64,000 nucleotides of DNA from Halorubrum salipaludis. GTDB taxonomy: Archaea > Halobacteriota > Halobacteria > Halobacteriales > Haloferacaceae. The DNA lies in assembly GCF_002286985.1 (NCBI RefSeq), contig NZ_NSKC01000010.1:1-64000 (forward strand). The letters are read 5' to 3'. Positions 60,435 to 64,000 of this stretch are shown here, piece after piece. A model generated the notes under the pieces. The model had not been told where the DNA came from, did not search any database, and saw only the letters and a program-made list of their open reading frames with translations. How positions within the stretch are numbered: the stretch's first letter is position 1; every line of letters starts with the position of its first letter. A program made the translations under genes and the position numbers.

Positions 60435-62354
60435 TCAGTAGCGGAGCAGTCGCATCCCGTTGAGGATGACGAGGAGGACGCTGGCCTCGTGGACCAGCAT
60501 TCCCGACGCGAGGGTGACGTAGCTGGTGAGCACGCCCGCGAGGAGGACGGTCACGGTCAACACTGCCAGCCCGACGTTCTCGAGGACGTTCCAGCGCGTC
60601 GCCTTGCTCAGTTTGACCGCGTACGGGATCCGTTCGAGATCGTCGGCCATCAACGCCATGTCAGCCGTCTCGATGGCGGTGTCCGTCCCCGCAGCACCCA
60701 TCGCGATGCCGACGTCGGCGGTCGCCAGCGATGGCGCGTCGTTGATGCCGTCGCCGACCATCGCGACGACGTGGCCGTCGGCCTGGTAGCCCTCGATGAC
60801 GGACTGCTTGTCCTCGGGGAGGAGTTCGGCACGGTACTCGTCGATACCGACCTCCTCGGCAACGGCAGCGGCCGTCCGCTCGTTGTCGCCGGTGAGCATC
60901 ACCGTCTCGATGCCAGCGTCTTGGAGCGCCGCGACGACCCCAGGAGCGGCCTCCCGGAGCTCGTCCCGCATCGCAATCGCGCCGATGATGTCCCCGTCTC
61001 GAACGACGTGGACGACTGTCTCGCCGCGCCCCTCACGCTCGCGGACGTAGTCGGCGACCCGGCTGGGGACGTCAATGTCGCGGTCGGCCAGCAGTGCGCG
61101 GTTGCCGACAACAACTTCCTGGCCATCGGCGTGGGCGATGACGCCCTTGCCAGCGACTACGTCGAAGTCATCCGGATCGGGGACCGACTGGCGCCCCGCG
61201 TCCGTATCGTCCGCTTGGGCGACCGTCGTTCCGCCGTCCGTCGCGGCGGTCGGATCCTCGCGGGCCGCGTCGACGATGGCGTCAGCGAGGTGGTGTTCGC
61301 TCTTCTTCTCGGCGGTCGCCGCGAGTGAGAGGACCTCGTCATCAGCAACGCCGAACCCCTCAACATCGGCGACGGTGGTCTCGCCCTTTGTGAGGGTGCC
61401 GGTCTTGTCGAAGGCGACAAGGTCGATCTTGCCGGCGCGTTCGAGGTGTTCGCCGCCCTTCATCAGCACGCCAGACCGAGCGGCGTTGCCGATGGCCGAG
61501 ACGATGCTGACCGGTGGCCCGATGACCAGCGCGCCGGGACAGCCGATGACCAACAGGGTCAGCGACAGGATCGCGTTCTGCGTGACGGCGTACGCACCGA
61601 TAGCGAGCACGATGACGGCCGGCGTGTAATACTTCGCGAACCGGTCAATGAGACTCTCGGTCGGCGACTGAGCCTCTTGGGCCTCCTCGACACGGCGGAT
61701 GATCCGTTCGAGCGTCGTATCCGAGCCCGCACCCGTCGTTCGGATCTCCAGTGCGCCTTCTTGATTGACCGTCCCGGCGTAGACCTCGTCGCCGTCGGCC
61801 TTGTGGACGGGCGCGCTCTCGCCGGTGACTGGTGCTTGGTTGACGGCGCTCTCGCCGTCGACGACGGTGCCGTCAACCGGAATCTTCCCGCCTGGCTTTA
61901 CGACGACGACTTCGCTCTCTTCGACCTCGCGGGCGGGGACTTCTTGGAGTTCCCCGTCGCGACGGACAGTCGCCGTGTCGGGCGTCATCTCCAGCAGCTC
62001 CTGGAGGGCAGTCCGGGTCTTCCGCATCGTCCGTCCCTCGAGGTAGCTGCCGAGGCTGAACAGGAAGACGACGGCGGCGGCCTCCCAGTACTCCCCGATG
62101 ATGATGGCCCCGATGGCGGCCAGCGTCACCAGCGTCTTGATGCCGAGCGTCCGGTTGGTGACCTCGTGGTAGGCGGTCTTGGCGATGTCGTAGCCACCCA
62201 CGATCGTCGCGAGGACGAGGATGGCGGCGCTTGCCATCTCGAAACTCGTGAGGTAGCCCAGACTCCAGCCACCGCCGTAGAGCAGGCCGCTCGTTGCCGT
62301 GACGATGGCCTTCCGGTGTTTCCGGTAGTACTGCGTGATCGATTGTTTGTTCAT
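60435..62354 (-). CDS. Heavy-metal P1B-type ATPase
   Basis: This is a 639-aa membrane pump. It has about eight TM helices, the actuator TGES (PVTGESAPV), the membrane metal site CPG (VIGCPGALVIGPP, about residue 271) instead of the common CPC, the phosphorylation motif DKTGTLT (about 313), HP-locus-like SEHHLADAIV, and GDGINDAPS (about 532). There is no N-terminal HMA domain; a separate HMA gene is adjacent. The CPG site makes the metal uncertain (Cu, Zn or Cd). The gene order with an HMA protein and an ArsR-type regulator points to metal resistance. Confidence 0.9.
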   Translation of the reverse strand: MNKQSITQYYRKHRKAIVTATSGLLYGGGWSLGYLTSFEMASAAILVLATIVGGYDIAKTAYHEVTNRTLGIKTLVTLAAIGAIIIGEYWEAAAVVFLFSLGSYLEGRTMRKTRTALQELLEMTPDTATVRRDGELQEVPAREVEESEVVVVKPGGKIPVDGTVVDGESAVNQAPVTGESAPVHKADGDEVYAGTVNQEGALEIRTTGAGSDTTLERIIRRVEEAQEAQSPTESLIDRFAKYYTPAVIVLAIGAYAVTQNAILSLTLLVIGCPGALVIGPPVSIVSAIGNAARSGVLMKGGEHLERAGKIDLVAFDKTGTLTKGETTVADVEGFGVADDEVLSLAATAEKKSEHHLADAIVDAAREDPTAATDGGTTVAQADDTDAGRQSVPDPDDFDVVAGKGVIAHADGQEVVVGNRALLADRDIDVPSRVADYVREREGRGETVVHVVRDGDIIGAIAMRDELREAAPGVVAALQDAGIETVMLTGDNERTAAAVAEEVGIDEYRAELLPEDKQSVIEGYQADGHVVAMVGDGINDAPSLATADVGIAMGAAGTDTAIETADMALMADDLERIPYAVKLSKATRWNVLENVGLAVLTVTVLLAGVLTSYVTLASGMLVHEASVLLVILNGMRLLRY

Positions 62355-62358
62355 GGTG

Positions 62359-62574
62359 TTAGGCGGGCTGGGGCGTGTACCCCTGGTTTTCGATGGTCTC
62401 TGCGAAGACGTAGGGGTCCGCGACGTTGTCGTCGTACTCGATTTCGACGCGGCCGGTCGCGTAGTGGACTTCGACGTGCTGGACGCCGTCGACGTTCGAC
62501 AGGGCGCGTTCGACGGTGCTCGCGCAGGTCGGGCAATCGAAGTCGAGGACGCGGAATTGGGTTGTGTCGCTCAT
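62359..62574 (-). CDS. HMA-domain metal-binding protein
   Basis: This is a 71-aa protein with a single ferredoxin-like HMA fold: FRVLDFDCPTCASTVERAL (metal site CPTC) and HVEVHYATGRVEIEYDD. It is the first gene of the metal operon, 4 nt before the ATPase gene, and should deliver or sense metal for the pump in trans. A leftward promoter is likely in the AT-rich stretch 62600-62625 (AAGTATTTTTTAG on the + strand). Confidence 0.88.
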   Translation of the reverse strand: MSDTTQFRVLDFDCPTCASTVERALSNVDGVQHVEVHYATGRVEIEYDDNVADPYVFAETIENQGYTPQPA

Positions 62575-62775
62575 TACAGTTTGAGGTAGTGCCCATACCC
62601 CAATAAGTATTTTTTAGATGATATGTTTGAATTCGGAGACGGGTCGTTGGAACAGTCAAACAGGTCGTCTAGGGCTTTTGCTATCCCGGATCCATTCTGT
62701 ACTCGACTCCACGATAGATACCTGCCTGACTTCTGTCCCGCTACCTTTTCCCGCGTGCTCGCGCTCAGTTCTCGT

Positions 62776-63297
62776 ATGAGTAATTCCGATGCCGACCACC
62801 GTCTCGACGACATTGCGGTGCGAGACACCCGGGTTTCGGACGCCATCGACGAGCCGATGCGGGCAATGATCCTCGATATTCTGGCCGAGGAGGCCCTGAC
62901 TGCGACCGAGGTCCACGGGCGTCTTGAGGACCGCGGCGTCGACCGGACGGAGAACACGGTTCGCCACCACATCAACGAGCTCCGGGACGCGGGCCTTGTC
63001 GATGTCGTTCGCTTCGAGGAGGGGCGCGGTGGGACGACGAAGTACTACCACGCAAACACGATCGTCCTCTCGTACTCACTACCAGATTCGGCCGACGCCG
63101 CCGTCGAGGAGATGGTCGATGCCGTCCAGCCCCAGATTACGGACGTACTCGCCACGCTCACGGACGCGTACGACGACACGATTGAGGAAATCGTCGCGGA
63201 CATGCAGCCCTGTGAACACTGTCGAACCCAGAAGTACGAGACGTACGTCCTCCTGACTGTCCTGCGGCGTGCGTTCGTCCGGTCGTACCGGGACTGA
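62776..63297 (+). CDS. ArsR-like winged-helix regulator with CxxC metal site
   Basis: This is a 173-aa protein. The winged HTH is at about residues 25-95 (MRAMILDILAEEALTATEVH, TVRHHINELRDAGLVDVVRF). The C-terminal segment has MQPCEHCRTQKYE, a CxxC that may bind the inducing metal. It is divergent from the HMA/ATPase operon across a 201-bp control region, so it is the likely metal-responsive repressor. The ATG at 62776 is preferred over the long upstream reading, which crosses the leftward promoter. Confidence 0.8.
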   Translation: MSNSDADHRLDDIAVRDTRVSDAIDEPMRAMILDILAEEALTATEVHGRLEDRGVDRTENTVRHHINELRDAGLVDVVRFEEGRGGTTKYYHANTIVLSYSLPDSADAAVEEMVDAVQPQITDVLATLTDAYDDTIEEIVADMQPCEHCRTQKYETYVLLTVLRRAFVRSYRD

Positions 63298-63455
63298 GCT
63301 TCGAACCCACCAGCTACCGCTCTTTGGCGGTATTTCCGACGGGAAACGGTCGATTGGAAATAGATTCGACGATTGGACGCCAACCGTTTTCCCCCACCGT
63401 CCTGACTCTGGTAATGGGACCACTACATCGTGTCCGACCGCCCGGTGGGAACTCT

Positions 63456-63761
63456 ATGCAATCAGCACAACTCCTCGAACTCGCACAGCTTCTCGAACAG
63501 TACGTCAGCCTCGGCGTCTTCCTGGTTGCAGCCGCGCTCGGCGCGTTCAGTTATCGCGCGTGGCGCCGCGAGCGTGACCCGCGAATGCGAATCGTTGCAG
63601 TCGGGTACGGTATGTTCGGCCTCTACGGACTCATCGTGTTCCTCGAATACTTCTTGATCCCGTACCTCCCCTACGCAACCCTCGAACTGCTCGAACACGC
63701 CAGTGCGCTACTCATATTGGGCGGCCTGCTCACGTTCTTCGTCGCCCTTGCCAGAACCTGA
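63456..63761 (+). CDS. Small three-TM membrane protein
   Basis: This is a 101-aa protein. Three hydrophobic helices (about residues 17-36, 48-70, 78-100) are separated by a short basic loop (YRAWRRERDPRMR), which should face the cytoplasm. The stop codon is 3 nt from the ATG of the next winged-helix gene. Such membrane protein and wHTH pairs are frequent in haloarchaea; the role is unknown. Confidence 0.65.
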   Translation: MQSAQLLELAQLLEQYVSLGVFLVAAALGAFSYRAWRRERDPRMRIVAVGYGMFGLYGLIVFLEYFLIPYLPYATLELLEHASALLILGGLLTFFVALART

Positions 63762-63764
63762 GCA

Positions 63765-64000
63765 ATGTCGGAGCCAGACCTGGAGTTAGCGTCCCGCCGG
63801 GCAATCTACCAGTCCGTCGCCGACAACCCAGGCATCCACTTCCGCCGGCTCCTTGACGAACTCGAGTACGCGCAGGGGACGCTCCAGTACCAGCTCCGGT
63901 GGCTCGTCGATGAAGGCCTCATAGAGGTGTCCGACGATGGCCAGTACACCCGCTATTACCCGGCCGCCGAGTTCGATGAGACCGACCGGACTGTAATGAA
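63765..64000 (+). CDS. Winged-helix regulator, 3' end outside the window
   Basis: This is a partial gene of 78 visible codons. It starts MSEPDLELASRRAIYQSVAD, then NPGIHFRRLLDELEYAQGTL (recognition helix) and WLVDEGLIEVSDDGQYTRYY (wing), a clear winged-helix domain of the ArsR/MarR type. The upstream membrane gene ends 3 nt before it, so the two are coupled. The rest lies beyond 64000. Confidence 0.75.
   Translation, partial: MSEPDLELASRRAIYQSVADNPGIHFRRLLDELEYAQGTLQYQLRWLVDEGLIEVSDDGQYTRYYPAAEFDETDRTVM

Noticed and set aside
61446-62606. 386-codon frame on the + strand opposite the P-type ATPase
   Set aside because: It is antisense to a complete P1B-ATPase; the product is low-complexity Arg/Asp/Val and runs through the HMA gene as well.

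Overview
The window is a piece of a haloarchaeal (class Halobacteria) plasmid, megaplasmid or large integrated element; the genus cannot be told from the sequence alone. The evidence is the very acidic proteins, two Orc1/Cdc6 initiators, a ParA partition gene with its own repeat field, AT-rich TATA-like boxes close to start codons, and many small zinc-ribbon, HNH and winged-helix proteins typical of haloarchaeal accessory DNA. No rRNA, tRNA, CRISPR array or complete insertion sequence was seen.

Layout. 0-1.5 kb: small zinc-ribbon accessory genes. 1.5-8.9 kb: a leftward potassium/amino-acid transport operon (TrkH, TrkA, APC permease with UspA domains, UspA, zinc-ribbon protein), divergent from an AsnC/Lrp-type regulator that carries a TrkA_C domain like that of TrkA. 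8.9-27 kb: accessory mosaic with a membrane-anchored Mrr-like nuclease, a tightly overlapping five-gene operon (HNH nuclease, DUF6166-like protein, 43-aa protein, Mom/GNAT-like protein, zinc finger), two HNH proteins with homing-endonuclease-type repeats, an intact and a truncated DUF932-like gene, an orphan histidine kinase, an ArdC-like protein, a SWIM protein and an AbiE-like toxin-antitoxin pair with a large symmetric operator. 27.5-29.6 kb: a replication origin, with orc1/cdc6 flanked by ORB-like repeats and a perfect 26-bp palindrome. 29.6-33 kb: an unusual family-B polymerase operon with a RecA-like protein. 33-37.2 kb: a GmrSD-like nuclease, an SRAP protein and a second orc1/cdc6. 37.4-56.6 kb: a defence island with an SF1 helicase, a PLD-SNF2 helicase, a phase-variable Eco57I-type methyltransferase, a tyrosine recombinase, a CoiA-like nuclease and a second GmrSD-like protein. 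56.7-59.7 kb: AACGA repeats, parA, a small partner gene and an integrase. 59.7-64 kb: a metal P-type ATPase module with an HMA protein, an FmdE-like protein and an ArsR-like regulator.

Main discoveries. (1) The methyltransferase gene is split by an exact 54-bp inverted repeat. An oppositely oriented second C-terminal half lies next to it. Flipping the 1.47-kb segment between the repeats would move the promoter and the 435-residue N-terminus from one C-terminal half to the other, in frame (1217 aa now, 1203 aa after inversion); a recombinase gene follows. (2) Ten copies of a T-tract plus GC-rich stem-loop, all on the + strand and 16-51 nt before start codons, keep their fold while the stem sequence changes, and in most copies the 5' arm can pair with either of two G-rich arms. 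(3) Six copies of a 40-43-bp inverted repeat (TTAACCAACA / TGTTGGTTAA) are spread over 15-35.5 kb around the origin. (4) The AACGA repeats upstream of parA continue inside the coding region of the downstream gene, where they encode its Ser/Thr/Glu-rich segment.
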